NCBI GenBank assembly: GCA_018287875.1 | Contig: JAGVVL010000009.1 | Coordinates: 3,472,001 to 3,536,000, forward strand | Direction: 5' to 3' | Origin: Nigrospora sphaerica | Lineage: Eukaryota; Ascomycota; Sordariomycetes; Amphisphaeriales; Apiosporaceae | DNA: 64,000 nt | Shown here: positions 12,050 to 24,871 of the stretch, piece after piece | How positions within the stretch are numbered: the first letter of the stretch is position 1 | Layout: each line of letters starts with the position of its first letter | Translations under genes and position numbers: made by a program | The notes under the pieces: model-generated | What the model was told of the DNA's origin: nothing | Seen by the model: the letters and a program-made list of their open reading frames with translations, nothing else | The model's database searches: none

Positions 12050-14247
12050 ATGCCAAACCTCGCCATCCCCGACACGGGCCTCCAGCTGGAGTGCCCGCCG
12101 AACCCGCCCGCCGCGCTTCCCATGCAAGCTTTCGGTCTTGTTCTCAGCGACGATGTTATTGAGGACATGATCAGGTGCTTCCGAGACGGAGAGAACCTGG
12201 AGCTGTGCCTAGGCAATAGTCCCGTAAGTTCCGTCTCCCGCTTCTGTTGTCCACGGCCCGCCCGGCTGCCACCCCCCTACGTTGGCGCTCGCCGCAAGCT
12301 CGGGGAGCGACCCTGGGCCCCCCTAGTCGTCGGATCGCTTGTGTTCCTTGCCTAGATTACCGGTTGGCTAACCGACCTTGACCACAGAGCTTGCGATACG
12401 GCAACCACGAAGAGAACCTCAAGCCGACACAGGACTTCTCCGGCTATGACCTCTTCCTCACGAATCCCGCGGATTCCACCAGCAAAGCCCAAAAATTACC
12501 GAACCCGACAGTGTCCATTTTCGACAAGCCCTCGGCAGCCAAGCTCTCGAAGCCCCAGATCCGGGTAGACAAACCAGCCAAGGGCAGCAAGACCATCAAG
12601 TCCAAGATCCTTCCAAGCGGCAAGAATGCCATGTCCACGGTTTACTCGTCGAGTAACCCCCGATCGCTACCCACCAGCCCGGCACTCAACGGCGTGGCGT
12701 CCCCCTCCCACAACCCGGCCTTCACGGCAAGCCAGCAGAAGCTAGAGAAGAACAAAGAGCAGCGCAGCGCGCTTGTCCATGAACTTGCAGTTCGGGACCA
12801 GACCTTGGAGCACCTGAAGGCCAAATGGACGGGATCGGAGGCAGACTTCAATGACATCCTGAAAAGAGTGGGTGACCAAGTCAAGGACCAGGACAAGTGG
12901 TCCTTGAAGAAGCTGTTTTGGAAAGAACTCGACGTCTGGAATTATGACTACGAGTCTCAGGAGGACCGTCAGGCTGCCGTGGAGAACGCCATCAAGGTGT
13001 ACGATAAGCAGCGACTCAGCTCGGGCGCGCCCGAGTGGGAACGTCTGCTGCCAAAGGAGGAGCGCGGCAAGGGAATAGTCCTGAGCAAATTGCAGGACCG
13101 ATTGGCCAAGGGCAACATCACCCCGGTGCCCAAGGCCTCGAAAGCCGACGACGCGAGCAAGAACAGCAGCGACGAGAGCTCGCGAGCTCCTGGTGGCGAG
13201 GCCATGTCGCGGTCCAACTCTCAGACAGTGGTTGCCAAACCCAAGGCGAAGATCAGCGATCGCGAGGCTCAGGCTAAGCGGCTGCTCTCCAACAAGCCGA
13301 AGAAAGCGGCACCACCTAAGAAGGCCCCGGCGAGTAAGGCCAAGGCGGCGGAGAAGGGGGGTAAAAAGGTGCTGTCGGCCGAGTTTGTCCAGGACTCGTC
13401 GAGCAGCGAGGATGAACCTCTTGCCACCGCTACCACCGCCAAGCCAAAGCCAGCCGAGAAGACGGTCGACAAGGCGATCGAGAAACTGGCCGAAAAAGTC
13501 AGTGAAAAGCCCAAGGCACCGACTTCCACAGCAAAGCCCAAGCCCAAACCGGTAGTTCGCGCCCCAAAGTCGGCAGCCGTGAAACCGCCTGCCGCCAGCA
13601 AGGTCAGCACCCCTGCGACCAGCACGCTACCGAAACGGCCAAGAGACGAGGAAGACAGCAGTTCGAGCTCGGGCGCGCCCCTGGCCAAACGGTTCACCAA
13701 ACCCAAGGAAGCCCCCAAGCCCCTTCCCAGCTCGGCGGCCCTCAAGCACCGGCCCTCGGATGCCAGCCAAAACTCGCGGGCGACGACATCGTCCAACCAC
13801 TCATACAAGAGCAAGAACACATCGCCCACCAAATCGTCGCCGCTGGCTTCGTCCCCGCCCACCAACGCTTCCGATTTCGATGATGACCACCAGGGTCGGA
13901 GCCAGGCCCACAGCCAGAGCCTAAGCCAGAGCCAGAGCCAGACGCAACGACCCGCGCCGCGGGTGAACGGGCTGACCAACGGCACGACGGCGCCGGCGAA
14001 GAAGCGCAAGGAGCCGCCTCGGGACGGGGATGTGCACGTCTCGTCCAAGAAGGCGCGCGTGAGCATGTCGGTGCTGCAGAAGGCACAGTCATTCGAGGTG
14101 TACTACCGCCGCTACCTGGTGCTACACAACGAGCTTGTCTCGATACGTGACCCGCCGCAAGACGATATCGACAGATTAGTCCGGATGCGCCAGAGGCTTG
14201 TCACGATGAAATATGAGATCGCGCAAGAGCAAGGCGCTGCTGCATAA
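12050..14247 (+). CDS. RNA polymerase II elongation factor, ELL family
   Basis: ELL proteins raise the elongation rate of RNA polymerase II by suppressing pausing (family knowledge). Exons 12050..12223 and 12388..14247 are joined in phase 0 across a 164-bp GT-AG intron, giving 677 residues. The N-terminal ELL-like domain spans residues ~1-240. It includes VLSDDVIEDMIRCF, SLRYGNHEENL with FSGYDLFL, and the winged-helix-like stretch DFNDILKRVGDQVKDQDKW followed by LKKLFWKELDVWNYDYE. Residues ~250-610 are disordered, rich in K, P, S and A, with a short SQ-repeat near 13915-13940. The C-terminus (EVYYRRYLVLHNELVSI ... RQRLVTMKYEIAQE) resembles the end of an occludin/ELL homology domain, where partners such as EAF bind. 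The start is the ATG opening the conserved N-terminal segment. The assignment rests on motif memory; a profile search would settle it. Confidence 0.75.
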
Positions 14248-17200
14248 GTGGGGCCCGGCCCGCTTGGTTCACCGGAGAGCGGATGAATGAAGTATGTCCA
14301 CGATGGGGCCGCGTGGAGGTGATGGGATCTCATGCGCGTCATGCATGCAGAAAGTTCAGGATGGTCAAGAAGATGACGACGACCAAAGCGTGGCGCTCTG
14401 GTTCCCACGATGTCACGACGAGCCAGACGCAAATACCGACACGGAAGAGACGGCGGCCCTTCGGCTGGCCATTACGACAGCATCAACCGCATTTATTCAT
14501 TTACCTGGAATGGAAAAGGCCAGAGCGACACCCCGGCAGGATTTTATTGAGAGCATTGGAGTTACGGCATCACAAGCATGGTCGAGGGAAGCAGCAGCTC
14601 GGATCCTCGTCTAATTTTTTCACGATTTCCTCTTTCTTTACTACCCACGCCTGGAATATTCCCCGTTCCCGTTGCGCGTCTATTACATAACTAGGCCCAG
14701 GGACAACTGGGCAGTCGCATCAGCACGGGAACTTGCATTGGTTTTAGACGATGACATAGACGGAACCTCGACATCGAGAACCGATTACTTCTTATTTAGG
14801 TAGTTGGTAACTCCTAAAGAATAAAGAAAAACGCTCTCGTAAGCTTCTGCATATAGCATCTATGAGACATTGCCCATAAGCCAACCAAATGAATGGCCAA
14901 CGGCAGTATGGCGTGGCGGCCGCGGCTGTCCTGAGTTGAAAAATTGTTCCGTGAGTATCATGCGAACCGGGATAGGCCTATATCGTGTTCAGGCACGGGT
15001 GGGTTGCCTCGAGCCAGAACACGAGGTCGGCCGGCTCGAGGATGGATTCCAGAGCATCACGGTCAGGTTTGGCTAGCCATCAAGCTCAAACTTGCCAAAC
15101 TTTACGCGGAACTCGTACCCTCGGCGGGTTATCGGCCGAAGGACAGACAGAAAACGTACGCGAGATGACTCAGCAAGGGATGGGGATACCCATCTCTCAT
15201 CCGGAGGTGAGGCAAGTAAAAACCTGCTCACCCTATTACCCGAACACGGCCCGTCTAATGCGTAAAAATCGCACTAGTCACCGGTGAACAACGAAAAGAG
15301 CCGGTTGGCTCTTCTGTCTCGCCTGCGCTGTGCGCCCAGGATAGGGAGGAAAAGGAGACGAAAGGGGGTGGAGGGCGAGGAGGGGGGTAGGGGGAGAGAA
15401 GACCGAGGTTGCGCATCCGCCCTCGATCCCCTACCCTCCCCTCCTGTTCCTGCCGGTACTGGGGCATGGATGATGCGTGCGTCCCGGTTCGACAGCACGC
15501 GTGCTCGCTCTACGCTACGGTTTGTGCGACCGGCTCGCCGACCACGGCCACCGCAGCGGACGTGCCCAAGGGACGCACCAGCCGCTCATCGGGAGCATAC
15601 ATTGCGTGCGCATGATACCGCCTGGCCTGGCATGAGCCCTCGCTTAAGCGGCCGGGGGAAGGGAGCGTCATGGAAAAGGGGGGGACGGACCTGCAGGCAT
15701 CGACCAGCGATGGAGGGGCAACCGATATAGCCGCATCCGTCGACGAAAGGCGGGCATACCATCACCATCCCCCGGCAGCCAACAAGCCTAGGAAAGCGAC
15801 AACCAGACCAAAAGGAGGCCTCTTCGGTTCCATCCTATTTCCACGCCTTTTTTGCACGCCTCCCTCGGCGCGAGCTGAGCCATGAGCCCCGAGATAACAA
15901 TGGAAACCGAGCAGCTTCCGCACTCTCGCTCCGCTCCTCGCGAAAACGAAGAGGGGACAAGGATGGAGGAAAGAGATTTGCATCGGTTTCCCACCCATTC
16001 CCCACGAGCCTACCAACAATGGCGTGCTAGATTCAGGGCCCCAAAGGGTCCTGCTTCCCCTGACGTGAGGAGCCGTTGCGTCCAACTGCGTTATATGCCT
16101 TCTGAACGGGCCTACCGGTCAGCCATGGTCCCGGGTCTCACGGCAGTCTTTCGCTGGGTTGTCGCCGTCCGGTCTAGGTCCCAGGCGCCGTCGTAATGGC
16201 CATGACGTCCCTGCATGTTTGTGAGCTTGCCAACAGAAGCCCACCCGGTCCCGGTGTGGAGATTCCGTGGCCCAAGTTCGGGGGTGTGCTCGATAACGGA
16301 TGGCAGAGGCGGGTTGCAACGACAGCACCGCGGAGGCCAGTCTGCCAACGGATCGACGATCCGATCGACCGGGGGACCGGGCCACGCCCCGCCGCAACGT
16401 TGCGCGTGCAATGCACGTGGTAGCTCGCGGGCCCGATTAGTACGGCACGGCTGGCAGACAAGCCGCGAGGCCGGGCGGGGCGGGCAGGACATGGACAATA
16501 AGGATAGCCCAAGAGCGAGAAAGAAAAAGAGAGTGACAGAGAGAGAGATGGAGACGGAAGCAAACGAGAGCAAGGGATCCCATGCTCCCAGTGGCATTCG
16601 GATGAGGTAGGTATGCAGGCCGTCCCGGGGGTGTGACCGCGAGTTTGACGGTATAGGGAGGGATGTCCCTGGCTAAATGTCCCCGTTCCTCTCCTGCCCC
16701 CCGGCCCAGACGGTTCCCCCTTCTCGTCCCATGACGAGCCGGGCCTGCTTTTAGGTCTCCCGTCGAGCACGCGGCGCCTTTTTTTATATCAAGCTGCCCC
16801 TTGCAGAGAGAGGGCACTTACAGACAGAGCCGCGATGCGAGTGTTTCCTGCAACCCCAAGTTTATCTGGGATTGTTGGGAGGGGCGGGTCCTGTCGACAT
16901 GGGGTTGCCGCATGCAGATGAAAGTCGAGTGCAGCGCAGCGCGCATGGCGAGCAGCGCGAGCGACAGGCGATGAGGTATGTGCTGCGTTCCATTGCATCT
17001 TGCGGCCGAGCACGATAACCATCAGATGACCTAGGGGCTCGGCGGCCCTGGCAACCGCATCGCCTGAACCTCTTTCTTTCTATGTACGTGTGTGGTATTA
17101 TGTGCAAGCCATCCGGGAAGGAGAGGAGGGGGGGGACAGGATCGACAGAACCGAGATCCCGACAGGGGAGGAGTGGACGAGGGGTGGGGGGTTGGCCCTA

Positions 17201-19176
17201 AGGGCCATCGTTTTTTGTGTTGTTGGCTCGCGTGCTGCGCCTAAGACATGTTACAATGAGCAAGGTAAAGGATGTCCCCAAACCGGCTGCATGCTACCCT
17301 GCCTTTTTTTCCCCTACACGACGGCCGGACAGGGATGAGAAAGGCGGCGACGCTGCAACGACGGGCGGGTAGATGGCTAGTCGGCGCATACCCGACGCTC
17401 CGGGACGGTCAAGGAGGGGAGGGCGTGGGTGAAAGGACGACAAGCCCCTGACGCTACTACCCGCCACCTTCAGGTGTACGTCCCGTCGTCCCCCCGGCCC
17501 CAGGATAACGAGAGGGCAAAAACAAACCCACCAAACGAGAAAGACAAAAGCTGGAGGCATGAGGAAGGTCGGCCCCAGCAATGTGAAGAAAGCAAACAAA
17601 AAGGCAACGAAAATGCGCACGCGCAACGCCCAACCCCCCCCGGGGGGCGGTAAGGTGGAAAGGGACGTGTTAGCTCTCTTGCCCTGACGGCATGGGCGGG
17701 AATCCCACACCACTCCGAAATCGGGACTCTGGATAGAATATGGACGGTTAGAAAGAGGGGGGAGGGGGAGGGAAACGAGGCAACAGGGATGTGGCAGCAC
17801 GAGAGAGGGAGAGAGAGAGACGACAGATATGGCGATGGGCGACACACGGCGTCACGGCGTCCCACGCTTGTGTCGCCCACACACCTCCCATCTTTCTCGC
17901 TGTCCGTTTCTTTTCCTCTCCCTCTCTCTCTTGACCCCGGGGGGGAGGCCCGGCAATCGTCATCCGCCACACACACACATACCAAAAGCCTCCACGGCCG
18001 CCTCTTTTCTCTCCTCTATACACCCATGCTCTTCCCGTTTCACCGCCGTTGGGCTGTAGTTGCCGAGGAGGGAGGGAGGCTAGAGTTGACCCCGCGTGGC
18101 ATGTATGCAGAGCGCTTGTTTGCCGCCGCGCGGCGCTTAGAGGGGGGTGCGGCCGCCGCTACAGTTCCGAACCTCTTTCACCCCTCACCCCTTGCACCGT
18201 CCTCTTTCGGGATGGAGAAATGCGGGAGAGGGGGTAGTGGCGGTGCTTTGCCCCTGCGGCTCTCACGATGGGAGGACGGGCATCGTGGAGAAGGGTAAGG
18301 GGTGGAGGGGTTTCCCCGGCCCATGGCTGGCTCTCCAGGGCGCGCATCATATGGACCGGGGTTTCGTATGTTAATCATGTCTTATTGCATGCCTCGATGA
18401 GGCCGCAAGAGATGGGCGGCGGCGGCGGAGCGAAGCAAGGGAAGGAGAGGGGAGATGTGCGAGGTAAACCCGGGGGATGGGTGAGGGCTTGCGGAGAAGC
18501 TCGTGTCCGCTCCCACACGTCGCTACTGCGAACACTGCTGCGAACTGCCCCCTGATCCTCCCGTTGCGTCCGCCGTTGGCCCGCGGCGGGCTGGAAACCG
18601 AAGGAGGGGGGAGGAACCAGGGGAGGTATCCCAAGCTGCTCAGACGGCACTCCCTCCGTCGGAGAAACAGCAGTTGGGGTGGTGTACACGTCTGCAATGT
18701 CGGAGGCTGGAGTGCAAGAGAATGGGGCGGGACGGACAACCACGGGTTATTCCCCCCGCTCCCCCTTTTCCCCGCACGGTGAGGTGTTTGGGTGCTAGGT
18801 GTGAGCAACCAGCCGGCTTGCCTTTGGCAAAGAAGCGGCAAACAGAGGCGAAAACCCCAAGGTTTTGGTAAAGGCCAGTGGTTATGAAAGACGACCCGGC
18901 ACTCGTAGAGCAAGCACAAGGACGGCAGGGTAGGCGGGAGACGTGCTTGCTGAATTGTCCAACGCGCCTCCTCTCTGGCAAAGTTTGGCGCGGGACTGCT
19001 TCTCAACTGCCAAGCACGTCTCCTTCTTGTTAAATACGATGGGTATAAATCTATGCGAATATCTGGCCCCGCAGATCGAGGGAAGCGCAAGGCATGAGAG
19101 TGATATGTGCATATGATCTTTCTATCATGCTTCTGGTATCCACGGTTCGTTCCACCTTCCAAGTTGAGAGATCAGA
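14248..19176. other. Five-kilobase gene-poor stretch
   Basis: No recognisable gene. The first few hundred bases are likely the 3' UTR of the ELL-type gene. Purine- and pyrimidine-rich tracts recur (for example GA-rich 17795-17822 and CT-rich 17905-17932), and several G or C homopolymers are present. Frames of up to 263 codons on both strands have no domain and look like GC-driven chance openings. Confidence 0.45.
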
Positions 19177-20341
19177 ATGTCCGAAGAGGAATGGAACGAT
19201 ATCCAAGGCGACATCTGGGGAAAGGGCCCATTTGGCATCACTTGGGTGCGCCGGGCTCGCCCAGATAACGTCCCACTCTATTCGCACCCCTGGCCCGGCC
19301 CCTGGCCGCGCGACGATGCCAATGGGGATTACCATACGATTTCCAGTAGTGCCTCCTCTACGGAGACTGGGAACCACGGCTCTCGATCCTTCAGGCGAGC
19401 GAGAGACCCCGTGGCGATGCGGGGCTTGGAAAGGTCGCCAGCGACGAGTGACGACGATAGACACCCACACCCAAACAAGACCCTTAAGGCGGACCCGTGC
19501 CCAGAGGAGCAAGTCTACGAGGCTGCCATGCCGTTGCGAGCTCAAGCCCATCGGTGCATGCATCTGGAAGTTGAAGCTCAAAAAGCTGGGGGAAAGGAGC
19601 CAGGACAAGGACAAGAAGGTCGACTTGCAGCTCATGAGCCTCGGCGCGTGCGTTCACCGCATGGAGGTCGCCGCCGAAAGACTCCAACGACAAATTGCTG
19701 CCGATGACAGTGGTGACCATGATCCTCGCCTAGCCGTTCTGAGACAAATCACGGAGCACGCAAAGGCCATCGGGATGCTATCCACCGAGGCAAAGTCGAG
19801 CAATACGCAGTGTGAGCACCTCATCGAGAAGCTAAAGAGTCTCGCCGAGCTGCTCGAGACCGAGAAAGGGGACAAGCCATTTGCTCTCTTCCGCTTTGGA
19901 CGGACAGAGTTACAAGAGCCTGATAGTCGGGCCGAGCCGCAGCAGCAGAGCAATCAACAGCACAGGGATGGACAGCAGGACAAGGACAACATCACAAAGG
20001 ACCAGAAGGGGAAGAAGAACAGGAAGACCGGAGGGGGCAAGAAGACCGAAAAGCCCCCGGAGTACAACCAAACCCCGATTACAGAATCCGTCGCCGAGAG
20101 CAGAGGCCGCTCGGGACGAACAGTCCGCCCAGAACGGACAGGTTACCGAAAACGAACAGGTCGCGGAGAGCTGACAGGTTGCCGAGAAGGAACAGGCCGC
20201 GGAAGGCGAGCAGACCGGGGAGTTCGGAGAGGACAGCGGACTTATCCCCGTACAGCAGTGGTAGATTTGGGCAAAGATGGGGTCAGGAAGCCACGGGCCG
20301 GCCGGATTACCTCTAACAGCGATGCAGGAATCAAACCATAG
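19177..20341 (+). CDS. Doubtful coiled-coil protein gene, 3' end apparently damaged
   Basis: I do not recognise this gene. A plausible N-terminus starts at 19177 (MSEEEWNDIQGDIW) and stays open to about 19705. From about 19571 a second frame encodes a convincing helical, charged segment (KVDLQLMSLGACVHRMEVAAERLQ read in pieces, then AVLRQITEHAKAIGML and CEHLIEKLKSLAELLE). One join that links them is a 58-bp intron 19513..19570 (GTCTAC to GGAAG), but the acceptor is weak. Near 20100 the second frame turns arginine-rich. The third frame instead carries a glutamine/glutamate repeat (NEQVAE-like units) that meets a stop at about 20176 and would otherwise run to about 20262. This suggests a frameshift and a nonsense change in the 3' part, or a gene structure I cannot resolve. 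Confidence 0.35.
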
Positions 20342-21630
20342 CTTGTGCTTGCAACGCGTCGTGACGACAGGTACCCCACGGCCAGCTCGATGAAGCCGCG
20401 GTGGCCGGGCGCGTGGCACGCCATCATCTGCGGATATGGGAATGGAATCTGGTCTTGCCGGGTCGCAGCAAGCTCAGAGGGAGAATGGTCAGTAGTATCC
20501 TTGGATCTCGGAACGGGGCAAGGCGTTGGTGTGCAACGTACCTGAAAAAAAGGGTGAAGCATCGTCCTCATCAGAGTAATCAGAATCGAATGATGGGCGC
20601 AGGGTCCCCAAAGAGACCGCTGCTGCCCACGCCGCGTATCGCACTCAAGTGTTTGTACACAATCGTAACGGGGCAAGCCCCGCCAATCTCAGAACGGCAC
20701 TCCCATAGGAACGCGGTCTCCCGCCGTCGTCTCCCCGAGGGGATATACACGGGGTGCCGCGCCCTGTTTTCTGATGCCCATTCTAGACTTGAAGTCAAGC
20801 CAGGCCCTTACGGGCAGACCCTATCGACCCGCGCGGGGCGGTCGACAAAGGTGGTGAGATTGAAGATTACTCCGAATTTCTCATATGCGGGGGAAACGTC
20901 GGGCGGCTGGCGGAACCAGGCGCGCCGACGAAGAGGCCGCCCGGAAGGCGGACTCTCCGTGTGTGGCATAGAAACGCGGCGTTGATGAGGACGATGCTTG
21001 GAGAAGGAAAGGAAAGGAAAGGAAAGCAGTCGAGCCGGGACTGGATTTTTTGATATGGCAATTTGGAAAACCCACTCAGCCGAACGCACAAGGCTGGCCA
21101 ATGAGAAAGCACAAGTGAAACCAGGACAGGGACTGTGGGGCTGCCCTACTCGCTAGTACCATTTGCAGGTACGTACCTGCAATAAGGGTTTATCGGATTC
21201 AGATCCATCAATGGCTTCAGGAAATCCCTAGCATCCATGTATCCAGTCATCCGGGATGGAGTGTAGACCAGTCTGGCCAAGTCGGCCAGGCGCTCCCCCC
21301 CCCCCGAGTCAAGAAATACCCCTGGCCGCAGCCCACGTATGGGATGCCCTCGTCTGCTGTAAATGTTTTCTTTTCTTTATCTCGTCTTCTCTCGTTTCCC
21401 GATATCGCGATGTTGCTGACCTGAGGTCTGCTGCCACCCTTCCCGTTCTGGACTCCAAGTTCCGCCTCCCGTTCTTTACCGGCTCGTTCCTTACCGCAGT
21501 CTCGCCGCAATACTTGCACACCACTCACTACCTATCTGCCGTCTTGTGCTTACGCGCCGGTTTATCTGCCTGGGATTTGATACTACCTGGCCCCCGGGGC
21601 CCTCACTTTTTGGAAACCCCGAGCGACAAG
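20342..21630. other. Intergenic, including the promoter and 5' UTR of the methyltransferase gene
   Basis: No supported gene. A frame continuous with the methyltransferase coding frame opens at 21256 but encodes hydrophobic, proline-rich sequence unlike the family. I treat it as untranslated leader. Confidence 0.45.
21006..21025. repeat. GGAAA pentanucleotide repeat, four copies
   Basis: Four perfect GGAAA units in non-coding DNA upstream of the methyltransferase gene. Confidence 0.85.
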
Positions 21631-22733
21631 ATGCACACCTCTCCGGCAGATTTCCCGCAGACTTGGCAAAGACCGCCATTTGCGGATCTCCTGGAGTGCC
21701 TTAAAAAACTCCAGGTCGATCCACCCGTCTGGAACCCCAGCACGTCGCGCAAGATCGCCCTGAGTGACCATGAAAACTCGGCCACGTTTCGCCGCGAGGT
21801 GGCGGCGTACCTGGCCACCATCATCTCGAGCGGACTCAAGTGGATCGAGAACGACGAAGAGAAGGAGGCCATTTGGGAAGAGGCCAGCCGCCGACTCTCG
21901 GAGCGCTGTGGCCGCGCCGGCATGGGCGAGATCACGCGGCGCTGGCCCTTTGAAGGCCCGGCGCACCCGCCTTTCGAGCTGACCATCCGGGAGCCGCCCA
22001 TAACCGGCGATGACTTGGGCCTCAAGACGTGGGGCTCCTCCTACCTCCTTGCCCAGCAGCTCGACAAGATCGCCTCGAGCTCCCTGTCCCACCTCCTGGC
22101 CTCCGGCCCCCACGGCGACTCTTCGGTGGACGTGCTCGAACTCGGCTCCGGCACTGGCCTTCTGGGCATGGCGGCAGCAGTGATTTGGAAAACAAGCGTT
22201 GTTCTGACTGACTTGCCGACAATCGTGCCCAATCTGGCCTACAACGTCGAAGCCAATCGTGCGCTGATCGAATCGCACGGAGGTGGCGTTAAGGCCGGTG
22301 CGCTAACATGGGGCGGTACCGGAGAGGAGGACAGTGGCCAGCTCGAGGCAGTTACTAAGAAGAACCAGTTCAAGGTCAGTTTTCACCCAGGGACATTGGC
22401 AAACTGAAAAGTGCTGAAAGACGTCGCTAGATCGTGCTAGTGGCTGATCCTCTTTACGACGACCATCATCCTGGGCTCCTCTGTTCCGCCGTCAAGGACC
22501 ACATCGTGAGAGACGACGCGGCACGCGCGGTGGTCATGGTGCCCAAGAGAGACCAAGCGACTGTTGGGCTCCTGGCAACGTTCCGTTCGCTCCTCCTGCA
22601 AGGCGAGGAGCCACTAGCATGCTTAGAAGAGCATACGCTGGCCGTTGAGGACGACTGGGAAGAAGACGAGGACGCGCCCCAAGTTGAATGCTGGTGGGGG
22701 GTGTTTGGCAAAGCGCCGACTCCGGCGCCATGA
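21631..22733 (+). CDS. SAM-dependent protein-lysine methyltransferase, EFM2/Rrg1-like
   Basis: This family (methyltransferase-16 type) includes yeast Efm2, which methylates a lysine on elongation factor 2, and fungal Rrg1, described as glucose-inducible. Exons 21631..22374 and 22431..22733 join in phase 0 across a 56-bp GT-AG intron, giving 348 residues. The N-terminal helical part (residues 1-~130) includes FADLLECLKKLQVDPPVWNP and RRWPFEGPAHPPFELTIREP, typical of this subfamily. Motif I (SAM binding) is VLELGSGTGLLGMAAAV near residue 168. An acidic LTDLP follows near 192, and the post-II VLVADPLYDDHHPG sits just after the intron. The C-terminal acidic stretch EDDWEEDEDAPQVECWWG is also typical. 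The chosen ATG immediately precedes the conserved region. The substrate is inferred from the family only. Confidence 0.85.
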
Positions 22734-23461
22734 TAGGCCGGCCCCGTCTGCCTAATGGCTTGACACGACGGCACTTGACGAGTTGACGATAGACATGAAA
22801 CCCTACGAAGATGATAGAATAGAATGTAGCGTCATAGATATGAATATTTACTTGGCTATAAACACCCAGTGCCCCATAGACCTGAATCAGCCAAGCATAT
22901 AGATGAAAGACGAGAATATACCGAGCTCTTCCATACCTGAGGTGGAAGGAAAGGCTGCCAGCGTACTACTGGGGTCTCGTCGTGGCAGTATTGATGGGAT
23001 AGAAGTCGGCCCTGGCCTGGAAAGTACTTGAAGGCCGAGAGAAGAAGCCAGTCTTTGGTACTGCGTCGATTCTCCACGATCTTAGTAACGCGGGTAGTAG
23101 TGAACAGAAGTGTGGCAGAAGGAATGGACTTGATGCGAGCGAGCGCGAGTGACCTAACTTGTCCAGGCCCAGTCAATCCGGTTTCGTTGTCTCCCATACA
23201 GTCATGAAGACACATCTTGTGCTGTGCTTCATCGCTGCACTAATCCACCCCCCATTCACCACCAGATGGTTCAACCACATCGCTCCAGGCGTGTTTTGTG
23301 TATAAATACCTGGATGGCATGGCAAAGTGTTCGCGTATCCCTCTCAATTCTTGCTTATGATTCAACCCGCGGGGTGACGTATTCAATTATCAGTCTCGTT
23401 CTGCCAACAAACGCCAACTGAGCACCGGCTTAAGTACTAGGCATTCACGACCGCTTCAACT
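22734..23461. other. Intergenic, nothing supported
   Basis: Relatively AT-rich spacer containing the 3' UTR of the methyltransferase gene and the promoter of the next gene. No domain or splice structure found. Confidence 0.4.
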
Positions 23462-24871
23462 ATGCCCGTCGGACCTCGCAGATATTCGGAAGAGCAGATC
23501 TTGTTCGTGCTTGAAAGGTCGCGCCGGGGCTGTACTCACTCCGAAATCGTCGACGCTTACCGGGCCGCGTTTGACGTCCCGCGCGAATTCGGCCCTGCGC
23601 AAGTCAAGTACATCAAATCGGCATATGGCGAAGCCGCAGAGTTTGGGTACGGAGGCTATGATGGACTATTCTGCATTTCGAGTCCCTCTCCCTCCTCCCC
23701 CTCTTTGCCTCACCATGGCCTTTGCCGCCTGTGGTAGATGTCTCTGCTGGCCTTTGGCTAACAATACCTCTCACTGCAGTGTTCCAGCGATGAACCACAT
23801 CCTGCGACAGGCAGGCGGAGCCACACAACGCAGTACTTCCAGCCAAGCGACGCTGCAGAAATATGTCGGGACCGGCCCAAGCAGTACAGCTACAGATCCC
23901 ACATTCGCACAGCATATCTCACGGCAAAAACAGTACGACAAGCATCCAGTGCAGCATAGAACGGCGTGTTCGCCTGACTATGACATCCCGCTCATCGAAA
24001 CCAAAACTTTCGACACGCCGCAAGTGGCAGAACACAGCAATAATGAGTCACCACCGGTAAGTGACTAATGGTCAAAGGACATATGTCGAGCAGTTCATGG
24101 CAACAACAAGAACAAAATACACAGCATTGAAAGCCCCGGCCTTGGCGGTTCTACAATAGGGTCTTTCAGTATAGCCTCTTTCGCTCAACATTTAGACCGC
24201 TCAGCCATGCAGCTCGAGGTATTACTAGTATTGAGGGGAACTAGTTATGGACAAAATGAGAGATACTCGTATTGCTTTGGGTGCGAAATGAACGCAGTAA
24301 AACTGATTCTTTTGGCGGACAGAGCGTACACAGAAACTCTCGGCACCCCCCTCCGCTGCCCCCCTGCTATCATCCTCAACACCTGTCAACTCGCAACACG
24401 AGCCCGCACACACCTTCCACCCTTCCAGAAGCCGCCTCACCTTCGCAGACGATCAAAGCTAGTACCCTGCACCACCACGAAGAAGAAGCAAGCCCCGGCT
24501 TCCAACGGCACCAAGATGTGTCAAACCACCTGTCTCTGTCTATGGGACGCCGCGGACGCATACTAACCATCCCGGCGGAAACCCCCCGTCACCCAAGTCG
24601 CCCTCGCGAGGACGGGCGTGACGCGGTTACCCACAAGGGCCCCCACGATGCTTGCCAGGTGCGAGGAATGACCCCAAAGCCCTGTCTTGCCCCCTTCTTA
24701 CCGTACTGACGGGCGCAGATTTACGCCGAGCATTCCCATGGTGCCAGCGGGGCAGTGGCCTTCCCCCACACCGGGGAATTGCAACAACATGTGGCACGCG
24801 CGATCGCTCGGGAGTTGGTAAAGTCCATCATGTCACAGCAGCTCGCGTTGCCGCAAGAGCCGCCCCGGTGA
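23462..24871 (+). CDS. Unrecognised four-exon protein with an N-terminal helical module
   Basis: Function unknown. Exons 23462..23646, 23780..24056, 24323..24658 and 24719..24871 all join in frame and give 316 residues. The first intron is GT-AG (133 bp). The second has a consensus GTAAGT donor followed by CTAAT. The last (60 bp) has a textbook CTGAC branch and GCAG acceptor. Residues 1-60 (RRYSEEQILFVLERSRRG then THSEIVDAYRAAFDV) are predicted helical and look like a helix-turn-helix or Myb-like module, which is inference. The middle is polar and low-complexity, with an HHHEEE patch. The last exon is compact (AFPHTGELQQHVARAIARE) and ends at TGA 24869-24871. The second intron is the weakest join. 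If it is wrong, a stop at 24066-24068 ends a 195-codon two-exon form minus its intron (157 residues). Confidence 0.5.

Noticed and set aside
20242..20676. A 144-codon minus-strand frame with a fairly natural middle (HAPGHRGFIELAVGYLSS)
   Set aside because: No start context, no splice partner and no family recognised; it partly overlaps the damaged coiled-coil gene, so I did not call it.
21256..21630. 125 extra N-terminal codons in frame with the methyltransferase
   Set aside because: The sequence is hydrophobic and proline-rich, unlike the family, and contains likely leader elements; the ATG at 21631 fits the family start.
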